64,000 nt of DNA, from NCBI GenBank assembly GCA_964398915.1, contig CAYNOR010000003.1, forward strand, positions 62,001-126,000. The letters run 5' to 3'. The notes beneath the pieces were generated by a model. The model worked only from the letters and a program-made list of their open reading frames with translations, ran no database searches and had not been told where the DNA came from. This DNA comes from Tichowtungia sp964398915. Its GTDB lineage: Bacteria > Verrucomicrobiota > Kiritimatiellia > Kiritimatiellales > Tichowtungiaceae. Positions 7,754 through 15,945 of this stretch are shown piece after piece. Position numbers and translations under genes: made by a program. Each line of letters opens with the position of its first letter. Positions within the stretch are counted from its first letter, which is position 1.

Positions 7754-8769
7754 GACTTGGTCTCCGGTTGATCTTTCTTGGCAGATGACTTTAGGTTCTG
7801 TGTATAGTGCTTGTCCAGATCCTGCAAAATATTTGGGCTGAAAAACGATTTTTTCGAGCTTTTGGGATTCCCAGGGTCAAGAAATCGTAGCTCACCAAAG
7901 CGCTTGTCTTTCAATAGTTTCTTCCTGAGGTCGTGATATTTTTTTGCCTGTTTGAAATCGGAGTAGCGTTTGCAGCATTCTTTTGTCAGCCGCTCGTAAT
8001 CCCACGGGTATTGCTGGCGAATCTGTTCTTCTGTTAGCCTGACCTCAGGGGCATTGGGATTGTTTGTTATTTGCACCCCGAGCGCATCCTTGGCTTTTGA
8101 TCGGGTGAATTTGATGTCGATATTCACCGTGACCGAGTATGGCGAAGCTGCATCATCATCAGTTGGCTCAAGGCTTTCGACGAAGGCCAGAAATTTTTTC
8201 TCCTCATGGTTCAATATCACAGCCTCCATTTGTTGCGGAAGCGCAACAAAGGAAAGCGGCATGAGATAGAAGTTGAACTCTGACATATCGCGGTCAAACC
8301 AGTTTTTGGCGGCAGCGACGAAATTTTTCAGGCTAGCCGTTCCGATTTCCTGAAGACGCACAGGGAATGCCCCTGTGCGATTATAAAAATGGATTGAGGA
8401 ATCCCTCATTTCCAGTAACGCCTGAATATTTGCCCATGCGGTTGCGTCAAATGATTTAGTCTCGACGAGTTTCTTGGCTAGAAAGTCTAGGCCATGAGTG
8501 TGTGGGTTTCCGGAGCGAGTTTCTCTAATTTTAAGCTTCTTGCTTTTGGCTCCATCTTTTTTGACGCGTGGTTCCATTACGTAAAGTGAGCTGACTTTGT
8601 TGCCGTGGTCAGCGAGCCATTTTGCTTTTAAAAGTAGCTCCCAGCCATTGATGGCCAGCACAGCAAACGCCTCTTCGCGGTAGATGAAATCAGGCTTATT
8701 ATAAATCTCAATGGCGGCCACCGTCGCGGCGATGGCTCGGTCGAGGAGCTCTTTGGAACGTGCTTTCAT
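7750..8769 (-). CDS. DUF3644-domain protein associated with type I RM
   Basis: 339 residues. The N-terminal ~170 residues match the DUF3644 pattern: ARSKELLDRAIAATVAAIEI, YNKPDFIYREEAFAVLAING, WELLLKAK and later LLEMRDSSIHFYNR. The last contains R-x4-H, which fits the HEPN RNase-type motif, although HEPN membership is not established here. The C-terminal part is charged and helical. The gene overlaps hsdS by ATGA. Proteins of this family commonly sit next to type I RM genes; a back-up abortive-infection role is inference. A decayed copy of its first codons lies at 5058-5110. Confidence 0.75.
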   Translation of the reverse strand: MKARSKELLDRAIAATVAAIEIYNKPDFIYREEAFAVLAINGWELLLKAKWLADHGNKVSSLYVMEPRVKKDGAKSKKLKIRETRSGNPHTHGLDFLAKKLVETKSFDATAWANIQALLEMRDSSIHFYNRTGAFPVRLQEIGTASLKNFVAAAKNWFDRDMSEFNFYLMPLSFVALPQQMEAVILNHEEKKFLAFVESLEPTDDDAASPYSVTVNIDIKFTRSKAKDALGVQITNNPNAPEVRLTEEQIRQQYPWDYERLTKECCKRYSDFKQAKKYHDLRKKLLKDKRFGELRFLDPGNPKSSKKSFFSPNILQDLDKHYTQNLKSSAKKDQPETKS

Positions 8770-10118
8770 GATGCCGGAGAGAAGGCTTCTTTGAGGACGG
8801 CCTGGAGGAGGTGGGCGGCGTGCGTGCGGCTGTGTTCGATCTCCGTTTCCAATGCGCGGCAGGTTGTAATCAGCGCCTCCACCCGCTCCACTATCGCCGC
8901 TTGCTCCGCCAGCGGAGGGAGGGGGAACATGAGCGCTCTACATTGAGCCAGAGAAATATTATCCTGACCGACAACACCTTTCGTTACCGTTGCCCGAATT
9001 GGCGCACCTTCACACAAAAACAAATAGAGAAGCTGATTAATCTCAATTTTTAACGGACGGAAAACCGCTAATGCCTGATTGATATTCCATTCAGAATATT
9101 TGTTTGGAACGATGGCAACCTTTCCTAGAGGCGGCCCGACGATGTTCATCAAAACGTCTTGGGGATACACAATCGAGCGTGAAAGATCGCCTTCATGAAT
9201 GCGCTGGTCAATGAATTGAGGTCGGTAATCGAAATCAATTCTTTGCGCCCGAATGTTATAAACCTTCAGGAAAGGAATATCACCTGTTGGTTTTAGTTTA
9301 TGCGGGGCTGGCGTTGTTCCTTTCGTGATAAAACCACAGATGTCTCCCATCCGACACCACTCCCAACTCTTCGGAATCTCGAAGGGGATTTCGACGGGGG
9401 TGATTTTTGGGAGGGGTTTTCCTTTACGCAGTTTTTTGTCGGCGATGAGGCGGGCTTTTTCTTTTTGGATGCGTTTGAGCAGTTCGCTGGCGGGTTCGGT
9501 GTCGGGGTGGGCTTCACGCCATTCTTCGGTCAGCTTGCCCTGAATCGCCTCCTGCAAAATCGCCTGCTTGAGTTTGCCCAGCAACGCCTCCTGATGCGCG
9601 ATTTCGTGTTGAATCGTGCGGATGAATTGTCGTTTTTTCGCCACCGAAGTCGCAATCGCGATCTGAGTTTCTATGGGCGGAAGAGGAATAGGAACCTCCA
9701 GCAGCACTCGCTCATGGACGCTTTTTTGAGCGGCACCTTTTGGCGCGAGTTTCTTTACCTCGGTTTTGAAAACGGCAGAGAGAAGGAATTGCTCCATGTA
9801 TTCTCTGCTAATTCCCGACTTCAGGGAGAACATCGGCATATTCTCCGTAGCGATACAGCCGTCGGTATCAGATGGCGCAAAGCCAATAGCGCCATCATAA
9901 ATTCCCTGCCGCGTAAAAATCAGGGTGTTGGGGTGAGCTTTAAGATCTACAATGAACTGACGCTTACGTCCTATGATTGCGCCGGACTTTGTTCCCCGGT
10001 GAGAAATTGTTCCCGTGCCTGATACGGTGATCTGACCATAACTCATGGAGTCATCTACCCATATCTCGTTGCGATATTGCTTTATGCAACTTCCAAGCTT
10101 AACGAAAGAGGTTCTCAT
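8766..10118 (-). CDS. hsdS: type I restriction-modification specificity subunit S
   Basis: 450 residues. Two target-recognition domains (about 1-150 and 245-395) alternate with two helical spacers: the central one contains PIPLPPIETQIAIATSVAKK, and the C-terminal one FPLPPLAEQAAIVERVEALI then LLQAVLKEAF. This two-fold arrangement is diagnostic. It defines the bipartite DNA site recognised by the HsdR2M2S complex. The stop of hsdM and the start of hsdS overlap (TGATG). Its final ~135 bp exist in two further truncated copies (6276-6470 and 5108-5161), so homologous recombination at this end is possible. Confidence 0.95.
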   Translation of the reverse strand: MRTSFVKLGSCIKQYRNEIWVDDSMSYGQITVSGTGTISHRGTKSGAIIGRKRQFIVDLKAHPNTLIFTRQGIYDGAIGFAPSDTDGCIATENMPMFSLKSGISREYMEQFLLSAVFKTEVKKLAPKGAAQKSVHERVLLEVPIPLPPIETQIAIATSVAKKRQFIRTIQHEIAHQEALLGKLKQAILQEAIQGKLTEEWREAHPDTEPASELLKRIQKEKARLIADKKLRKGKPLPKITPVEIPFEIPKSWEWCRMGDICGFITKGTTPAPHKLKPTGDIPFLKVYNIRAQRIDFDYRPQFIDQRIHEGDLSRSIVYPQDVLMNIVGPPLGKVAIVPNKYSEWNINQALAVFRPLKIEINQLLYLFLCEGAPIRATVTKGVVGQDNISLAQCRALMFPLPPLAEQAAIVERVEALITTCRALETEIEHSRTHAAHLLQAVLKEAFSPAS

Positions 10119-11545
10119 CAGGCGTGTTCCCGCAACTTTTCAAGCATGGCGGCTGAGTTCTGAAAAGAGTGCTTTAATAGTGTTATCAATTCTTCCGCCG
10201 TTCGGCCTTCTTCCAACTCTTCGCGGTGCGGATTCTTCACATCCAAATCAAAGCCACGTTTCAACTCCTTGACGTTCACTTTCCAGGCGGTTTCGTTTTC
10301 TTCGCGGTTGTCCCACCATTCGATGAGCGGGGCGAATTCGTCAAACTGGATGGCTTTGGTTTTGGAATAGCTTTTCTGGCCTTCCGGCAGGCGGTGTTCC
10401 CAGTACCAGATGTCTTTTGTGGGGCTGCCTTTCTCGAAGAAGAGCAGGTTGGTCGAAACGGTGGCGGGGAAGAAGGTGGATTGCGGCAGGCGGATGATGG
10501 TGTGCAGGTTGCAGTCGGTGAGCAGTTTTTCGCGGATGCGTTCTTTGTAGCCGTCGCCGGTGATACAGCCGTCGGGTAAAACGATGGCGCAGCGTCCGTT
10601 TGGTTTCAATAGCTGGATCATGAGGACGACGAAGAGATCGGCGGATTCACGGCAGCGGAAGGATTGCGGGAAGTTGGTTTCGACGCCATCGGCGATGCTG
10701 GCGCCGAAGGGCGGATTGGCGAGGATGACATCGACCTGCTGTTTCGGGCCGATGGTGTTGTATTCGGTTTTCAGGCTGTCGCGGTAGTGCCAGTCCGGCA
10801 CGTCGAGGCCGTGGAGAATCAGATTGGTGAGGCCGAGAACGTAGGAGACCGGTTTCAGTTCCCAGCCGGTGATGGATTTCTGAAGGACGGCTTCGTCGTC
10901 GAGGGTGCGGACTTCCTTTTCGCGGATGTAGTCGATGGCGGCGGAGAGGAAGCCGCCGGTTCCGGCGGCGGGGTCGAGCACTTTGTTTCCAAGCTTTGGA
11001 GCGGTCATCTGCGTCATGAGCTGCGTGATGGCGCGGGGCGTGTAGTATTCGCCTTTGTTGCCGGCATCGCGCAGTTCGATCAGGATGGATTCATAGACGG
11101 TGCCGAAGATGTGGCGGTCGTCGGAGTTGTTGAAGTCGAAGCCGTTGAGCTGGTTGATGACTTTGCGCAGTTCGTAGCCGGACTTCATGTAGTTGTTCGA
11201 ACCGTCGAACACTTCACGCACCAGCGCGGCGCGCTGCGGGGCGTGCGGCGCTTTCAGGTTTTTGAGCGTGGCGAAAAGTCCGTCGGTCGGATGGTCAATG
11301 AAGAGAATCAACGGCTCTCCGGTGATCCCTTCGGCATTAGCGGCCCAGTTGCGCCACTGGAATTTATCCGGGATGACGGACTTGTAGCGGTCGCGGATGA
11401 GTTCGAGTTCCTGGTCTTTGTCGTCGAGGATTTTCAGGAAGAGCATCCAGCCGAGCTGTTCGAGCCGCTGGGCGTCGCCGGAGACGCCGCGATCCTGCCG
11501 CATGATGTTACGGACGTTTTTGATGATGGAGGAAATATTGGGCAT
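10118..11545 (-). CDS. hsdM: type I restriction-modification methyltransferase subunit M
   Basis: 475 residues. N-terminal HsdM_N helical domain (RLEQLGWMLFLKILDDKDQE) and an N6-adenine methyltransferase core with SAM motif I VLDPAAGTGGFLSAA (about residues 189-203) and catalytic motif IV ILANPPFG (274-281, NPPF). It methylates the host site and, with HsdS, forms the modification enzyme. Length is normal for this family. It is separated from hsdR by an S23 gene cassette, which is not a usual component of the operon. Confidence 0.95.
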   Translation of the reverse strand: MPNISSIIKNVRNIMRQDRGVSGDAQRLEQLGWMLFLKILDDKDQELELIRDRYKSVIPDKFQWRNWAANAEGITGEPLILFIDHPTDGLFATLKNLKAPHAPQRAALVREVFDGSNNYMKSGYELRKVINQLNGFDFNNSDDRHIFGTVYESILIELRDAGNKGEYYTPRAITQLMTQMTAPKLGNKVLDPAAGTGGFLSAAIDYIREKEVRTLDDEAVLQKSITGWELKPVSYVLGLTNLILHGLDVPDWHYRDSLKTEYNTIGPKQQVDVILANPPFGASIADGVETNFPQSFRCRESADLFVVLMIQLLKPNGRCAIVLPDGCITGDGYKERIREKLLTDCNLHTIIRLPQSTFFPATVSTNLLFFEKGSPTKDIWYWEHRLPEGQKSYSKTKAIQFDEFAPLIEWWDNREENETAWKVNVKELKRGFDLDVKNPHREELEEGRTAEELITLLKHSFQNSAAMLEKLREHA

Positions 11546-11555
11546 AAGTAGATTA

Positions 11556-11590
11556 AGGTTGAGGGTTGAAGGATGAATTATGAAGGGTTG
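11556..11590. repeat. short-period repeat at the 3' side of S23 gene 1
   Basis: Plus-strand GGTTGAGGGTTGAAGGATGA and TTATGAAGGGTTGG, built from ~8-bp units. It overlaps the last codon and stop codon of the S23 gene (minus strand). It lies in inverted orientation relative to the repeat at 11928-11961 on the other side of the gene. Confidence 0.75.
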
Positions 11591-11940
11591 GATTTAGAGT
11601 TTTTTGAAATGGTGGTGAAGATTGCGAGAAGCTGTTCGCATTCGTCGCGGAGAGCGTCGAGTTTTTCGGCAGGAACGATATCGCTGGCGGCCAGAAGTTC
11701 GAGCCAGTAGGACGTTTCGTCGAGCTCTTTCAGACAGTCGCCGATTTTCGCAATGAATTCAGCTTTAGAGCGGGCTCGCTGGGCTTCGCGGTAGTTTGCA
11801 CCCACCGAGGTTCCTGAACGCAGCACCTGCTTGCCAAGCACTTGCGCTTCGGTTCGTTTCGGCAACGCACAAAACATGCGAATCATGCGTAAAGCGAAGT
11901 CCTTCGTCCGTACTCTCAAATCTGGAACTTCATCCTTCAT
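11578..11940 (-). CDS. S23/IVP four-helix-bundle protein (TIGR02436-like), copy 1
   Basis: 120 residues, all helical. Diagnostic features are QVLGKQVLRSGTSVGANYRE, then AEFIAKIGDCLKELDETSYW and LELLAASDIVP. The family is known from 23S rRNA intervening sequences of Leptospira and Coxiella, and is structurally related to the Avd accessory protein of diversity-generating retroelements; it forms a pentameric barrel with a basic surface. Molecular function of stand-alone copies is unknown. It lies inside the hsdR-hsdM operon, and both its ends, including the start codon, lie in short-period repeats in inverted orientation. The start is the ATG embedded in the 5' repeat. Confidence 0.9.
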   Translation of the reverse strand: MKDEVPDLRVRTKDFALRMIRMFCALPKRTEAQVLGKQVLRSGTSVGANYREAQRARSKAEFIAKIGDCLKELDETSYWLELLAASDIVPAEKLDALRDECEQLLAIFTTISKNSKSNPS

Positions 11941-11961
11941 CTTTTATCCTTCATCCTTTTT
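11928..11961. repeat. short-period repeat at the 5' side of S23 gene 1
   Basis: Plus-strand CTTCATCCTTCATCTTTTAT then CCTTCATCCTTTTT, i.e. GGATGAAG units on the minus strand. It contains the S23 start codon and ends 7 bp before the hsdR stop codon. Inverted relative to the copy at 11556-11590. Confidence 0.78.
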
Positions 11962-11968
11962 CCCGGCG

Positions 11969-14362
11969 TCAGGCGGCGGTGTAGAGTTCGTCGGTCAGTT
12001 TGTGGATGGCGGCATCGTAGGCGGCTTTGCCGCCGAAGGCGCGGATAATCTCCGGCGCGGTGCCAAGCCGTTTGATCGGGTCGAGAGTGATAACAGCCGG
12101 ATTTTCGAGGTCGAGCATGCCTTCGTCGGCATACTTGTCGAGCAGGGCGGCAATCACTTTGCGGGCGAGGTCGCCGTAGCGGGTGAAGTAGTCGCGCTTT
12201 TTGACCTGCTCGGCGCGTTCTTTGCGGGTGAGCGGTTTCTGTTCGTAAGCGACGTGGCAGATCAGATCGAACGGATCGTATGCGGAACCGATTTCCTCGT
12301 TCAGGGCGGCGAAGAGTACACCATGCCGTTCCAGTTCGTCGACGATGGCCCGTTTTTTGTCGGCCCGTTTCCAGGAGTTGAGGAATGAATCCAGCGAGGC
12401 ATAGGTGGTGCGGATGCTCTTGCGGGTGTAGTCGCGCAGGCTTTCGGTGATAATCTTGCCGTCATCGCCCATGTATTGAACCCGCTCCTTGATGACTGTG
12501 ACTTCCACGCCGTTGACGGTCACCTTGCGGCGAACCCGGTATTCCTCCGGGTCTTCCAAAACAATCGACACATCCGGCTTTTCCGGCTCCGGAAAGTCGA
12601 CGGTCTCTCCGGTCTGTTCGTCAATGACCGGCGTGTTGTCGGCTTCGTCTTCTGCGCCGGAAATGTCGTCATCCTGTCCGGCTTCTTTAATGCGGACCGG
12701 ATCGCCGTCAAAGGCCGGATCGGCGAAGAGGGCGGTTACATTGCGGAAATCCATGATGGTGAAGTAATGCTTGCCGAAATCCTCGTTGATGCGGGTGCCG
12801 CGCCCGATGATCTGTTTGAACTCCGTCATCGAGCCGATATTTGAATCGAGAACGATCAGCTTACAGGTCTGCGCATCCACGCCGGTGGTCATGAGCTTGG
12901 ACGTGGTGGCGATGACCGGATAAGGCTCGGAAGGGCTGATGAACGCGTCCAAGTGGCGCTTACCTTCTTCATTGTCGCCGGTGATTTGCATCACGTATTT
13001 GCTGTTGCGGGCGACTTCATCGGCGTTGGCGTTCGCCAGTTCCTTGCGCATTCCCTCGGCGTGCTCAATGTCCACGCAGAAGACGATGGTTTTTGAAAAG
13101 CGTCCGCTACCTTTGAGGAATTCGGTGATCTTCTGCGCCACGAGCTGGCGGCGCTCTTCCACGACGAGGGTTTTGTCGAAGTCGGTGCGGTTATAAATCC
13201 GGTCTTCAACCGGTTTGCCGTCTTTGTCTTTGAAGCCTTTCGGCGGACGCCAGCCTTCGGCGTCAATGTCCAGCGTGACTTTGATCACTTTGTACGGGGC
13301 GAGAAAGCCGTCATCAATACCTTGTTTGAGCGAGTAGGTGTAGAGTGGATCGCCAAAATATTCGCTGCTGGAAACTTCTTTTGTCTCTTTCGGAGTGGCG
13401 GTGAGGCCGATATGCGTTGCGCCCTTGAAGTATTCCAGAATCTCGCGCCACTTGCTGTCTTCGCGGGCACTGCCGCGATGGCACTCGTCCACAATCACCA
13501 GATCGAAGAATTCCGGGCTGAACTGTTTGTAGGCGTCGGTATCGCTGTTTTTGTTATCGGAAAGACCTTGGTAGAGGGCGAGGTAAACGTTGTAGGCGGT
13601 GTCGATCTGCTTGTTTTTGATGACCGTCACGGCCTCCTTAAAATGGCGGAAATCCCCGCGCACGGTCTGGTCGATCAGAGACGTACGATCCGCCAGAAAG
13701 AGAATCCGCTTTTTACGGCCGCTCTTCCACAGACGGTAGATAATCTGAAATGCTGTGTAGGTCTTTCCAGTGCCCGTCGCCATGACGAGCAGATGGCGGT
13801 TGTTGCCCTCGTTGCACGCAATCGCTTTCACTGTCCGGTTGATGGCGATCTGCTGGTAGTAGTGCGGTGAGCGGCCGGAGCCGTCGGAGAAATAGTCTTG
13901 AGCGACAATGGGAGCCGCTTCGTCGGGAATGCCTTTGAATGCTTTGTATTTCTGCCAGAGTTGTTCTGGAGACGGAAAGGCAGTAAGTGGGAGTTCGGTT
14001 TCGATGCTACCCGATTTCACAGTTTTATCGTGGAACAGGAAAGCGTCGCCGTTGCTGCTGAAGACAAACGGAATCTCAAGCGTATCCGCGTAGCCGAGCG
14101 CCTGCTGAATACCGGCGTTGACCGAGTGGTTGTTGTCTTTGGCCTCGATAATGGCGATGGGAATGTTCGGCTTGTAGTAAAGAATGTAGTCGGCGCGTTT
14201 CTGGGCTCCACGTGTGTGGATTTTTCCCCGGACATAAATCCGGCCATCGGTGAAGCCGACCTCTTCGCGAATCTGTGTATCGACGTTCCACCCCGCTGCC
14301 ACGAGGCTGGGCGTGATGAACTTCGTGCAGATGTCACGTTCGCTCAGCGCTTTCTTATCCAT
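11969..14362 (-). CDS. hsdR: type I restriction-modification endonuclease/translocase subunit R
   Basis: 797 residues from ATG 14362. The N-terminal PD-(D/E)xK nuclease domain shows RADYILYY (Asp58) and IAIIEAKDNN (Glu73, Lys75). SF2 helicase motor motifs follow: Walker A MATGTGKT (~194-201), DECH box LVIVDECHRGS, and LTATPKE, with TTGVD and QIIGRGTRINE in the second RecA lobe. It drives DNA translocation and cleavage of unmodified DNA. An upstream in-frame ATG at 14497 would run through the rnf terminator and is unlikely. This is the first gene of the minus-strand RM operon and is intact. Confidence 0.95.
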   Translation of the reverse strand: MDKKALSERDICTKFITPSLVAAGWNVDTQIREEVGFTDGRIYVRGKIHTRGAQKRADYILYYKPNIPIAIIEAKDNNHSVNAGIQQALGYADTLEIPFVFSSNGDAFLFHDKTVKSGSIETELPLTAFPSPEQLWQKYKAFKGIPDEAAPIVAQDYFSDGSGRSPHYYQQIAINRTVKAIACNEGNNRHLLVMATGTGKTYTAFQIIYRLWKSGRKKRILFLADRTSLIDQTVRGDFRHFKEAVTVIKNKQIDTAYNVYLALYQGLSDNKNSDTDAYKQFSPEFFDLVIVDECHRGSAREDSKWREILEYFKGATHIGLTATPKETKEVSSSEYFGDPLYTYSLKQGIDDGFLAPYKVIKVTLDIDAEGWRPPKGFKDKDGKPVEDRIYNRTDFDKTLVVEERRQLVAQKITEFLKGSGRFSKTIVFCVDIEHAEGMRKELANANADEVARNSKYVMQITGDNEEGKRHLDAFISPSEPYPVIATTSKLMTTGVDAQTCKLIVLDSNIGSMTEFKQIIGRGTRINEDFGKHYFTIMDFRNVTALFADPAFDGDPVRIKEAGQDDDISGAEDEADNTPVIDEQTGETVDFPEPEKPDVSIVLEDPEEYRVRRKVTVNGVEVTVIKERVQYMGDDGKIITESLRDYTRKSIRTTYASLDSFLNSWKRADKKRAIVDELERHGVLFAALNEEIGSAYDPFDLICHVAYEQKPLTRKERAEQVKKRDYFTRYGDLARKVIAALLDKYADEGMLDLENPAVITLDPIKRLGTAPEIIRAFGGKAAYDAAIHKLTDELYTAA

Positions 14363-14468
14363 AGAGTTCCAGTCGGCGGTTCTTAAATCGTTAATGCCGA
14401 GCAATATGCCGTCCAGTCTGTGCAAAGACAAGCCGCAAGACAATTCTTCCAACACTTGGAAAAGAAAA

Positions 14469-14493
14469 ACGCCCCGGAACCTCCGGGGCGTTG
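14469..14493 (-). terminator. intrinsic terminator of the rnf operon
   Basis: Perfect 10-bp stem AACGCCCCGG / CCGGGGCGTT with a 5-nt loop. On the minus strand it is followed by TTTTTCTTTT. It lies 23 bp after the rnfE stop codon and separates rnf from hsdR. Confidence 0.9.
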
Positions 14494-14515
14494 TCATTCA
14501 CAGCATACGGGTCTC

Positions 14516-15187
14516 TTATTTTTTCCCGAAGTCGCAGAGATTGCACTGGTAGCAGTCGATGCCGGGCGGATTCCACGGGCGGCCCGCTTTTTTGGCTTTG
14601 CGCATGTTGTTCCAGTTAATGATCGCCAGCAGGATGCCAAGCAGAATAAATGCGCCAGGCGCCTGACCCATGAGCATAAAGGGCTGGGTCCAGCCTTCGA
14701 TCAGTTTGATCTGGAAGAGTGAGCCGGTTGACAGAAATTCGCGGAGGCCGCCGATGATGGCGAGTGCCAGGGTAAAGCCAAGTCCCATGCCGATCCCGTC
14801 AGCGATTGAGGCCAGCACGTCGTTTTTGCAGGCAAATGCTTCAGCGCGACCCAGCACAATGCAGTTCACGACGATGAGCGGGATGAAAATGCCGAGTGCT
14901 TCGTAGATTGCAACCGGTGCGTAGGCCTGCATCAGCAGATCGACCACGGTAACGAAGGCGGCGATCACAACGACGTAACAGGGAATACGAACCTTCGTCG
15001 GCACAACGTTGCGGATGAGTGAAATCACCATATTACTGCCAGCCAGCACAAAAAGTGTCGCCAGCCCCATGCTGCATCCATTGACCGCGTTGTTGGTAAC
15101 AGCCAGCGTCGGGCACATACCAAGCATCAGCACGAAAGTCGGATTTTCGCGGATGATTCCTTTGGTTAATTCTTTAAATAAGGACAT
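14516..15187 (-). CDS. rnfE: Rnf electron transport complex subunit E
   Basis: Integral membrane subunit of the ferredoxin:NAD+ oxidoreductase, 223 residues with six hydrophobic segments. Family signatures include NPTFVLMLGMCPTLAVTNNA and LIVVNCIVLGRAEAFACKND, with the membrane Cys residues that bind a [2Fe-2S] cluster between RnfA and RnfE in known complexes. The C-terminus ends in GIDCYQCNLCDFGKK, a CxxCxxC tail not needed for the known fold. Start at ATG 15187, whose GGAGG ribosome site lies inside a small CCTCCATGGAGG palindrome. Last gene of the operon. Confidence 0.93.
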   Translation of the reverse strand: MSLFKELTKGIIRENPTFVLMLGMCPTLAVTNNAVNGCSMGLATLFVLAGSNMVISLIRNVVPTKVRIPCYVVVIAAFVTVVDLLMQAYAPVAIYEALGIFIPLIVVNCIVLGRAEAFACKNDVLASIADGIGMGLGFTLALAIIGGLREFLSTGSLFQIKLIEGWTQPFMLMGQAPGAFILLGILLAIINWNNMRKAKKAGRPWNPPGIDCYQCNLCDFGKK

Positions 15188-15194
15188 TAGATAA

Positions 15195-15242
15195 CCTCCA
15201 TGGAGGACGGATGAATGGATTGGTGGATTGTTGGATGGTTGA
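15195..15242. repeat. palindrome plus short-period repeat (ATGGATTG family) between rnfG and rnfE
   Basis: CCTCCATGGAGG (15195-15206) is immediately followed by ATGAATGGATTGGTGGATTG and TTGGATGGTTGAG, ~8-bp units. The same unit forms the arms of the element in the NfeD leader (58597-58685). It accounts for most of the ~100-bp gap in an otherwise tightly packed operon. Confidence 0.75.
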
Positions 15243-15285
15243 GATAAAAAAGCATTGAAAGAGGGTTTATCATGACAGTGATCCT

Positions 15286-15945
15286 TTAATCCTTTGCTCC
15301 AGTATTTTCTTTGATCAGCGTTGCACGCTGAGCGGCGAACGTTTCGGCAATGGCGAAGACGGCTCCGCCGACGGCGCGACTGGTGATCGTGGCGCCGGTG
15401 ATCGCATCGAGCTCGCCGCCATCTTTTTTGACCTCCCACGGCGTCTGTCCCGCCACGGCCTTCATACCATTAAACTGGTCGAGAATTTTGTTTGGTGGCA
15501 GGCCCGTTTCTTTTTTACCTGCGATGATTCCGGAAATGGTTTTTTCACGTATACGTTCAGCAACAACGGTTCCAAGGCCGGGAGTTTCCGACTGTTTCGT
15601 GACGAGTACGGTGGTGATGGTTCCGTCCGGTTTCAGACCGGCCAATATGCTGATTTCCCCGGCATATCCTTTGGTTGAAACGGTTTCACCTGCGAATCCG
15701 GCGATCTGTCCGTCCTTGCGGGCGGTGTAGAAGGTGACCCCGTTAAGTGTAATGGCCTCCTGCAGAGGCTGGTTGTCGAAAGCCGGCAGGACTTGACTCA
15801 GCGCGGCGGTGTTTTTCTGCTGCTGGGTTGCGGCAATCGGTGCTTCGGTAATTACGAAAACCCATGCCATCAGAGCGGTGGCAACAAATGAAATCAGACC
15901 CGTGCTCAGCACGAGCGGAGTGATTTTTACGTTTTCGCTACTCAT
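15286..15945 (-). CDS. rnfG: Rnf electron transport complex subunit G
   Basis: 219 residues with one N-terminal membrane helix (VATALMAWVFVITEAPIA) and a periplasmic FMN-binding domain. The flavinylation motif is DAITGATITSRAVGGAV: the Thr in TGATIT receives covalent FMN from ApbE in the family. FYTARKDGQIAGFAGETV and KQSETPGLGTVVAERI are typical family strands. Its start overlaps the rnfD stop (ATGA). No apbE gene is in the window. Confidence 0.93.
   Translation of the reverse strand: MSSENVKITPLVLSTGLISFVATALMAWVFVITEAPIAATQQQKNTAALSQVLPAFDNQPLQEAITLNGVTFYTARKDGQIAGFAGETVSTKGYAGEISILAGLKPDGTITTVLVTKQSETPGLGTVVAERIREKTISGIIAGKKETGLPPNKILDQFNGMKAVAGQTPWEVKKDGGELDAITGATITSRAVGGAVFAIAETFAAQRATLIKENTGAKD

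Noticed and set aside
10664..11551. 295-residue plus-strand open frame over hsdM
   Set aside because: Val/Glu/Asp-rich low-complexity translation antisense to an intact hsdM with all motifs.
14445..14460. TTCCAACACTTGGAA-like palindromes (also near 4005, 41785 and 41815)
   Set aside because: Similar TTCCA...TGGAA strings also occur by codon usage inside genes (Phe-Gln-x-Leu-Glu); too weak to call an operator without genome-wide counts.
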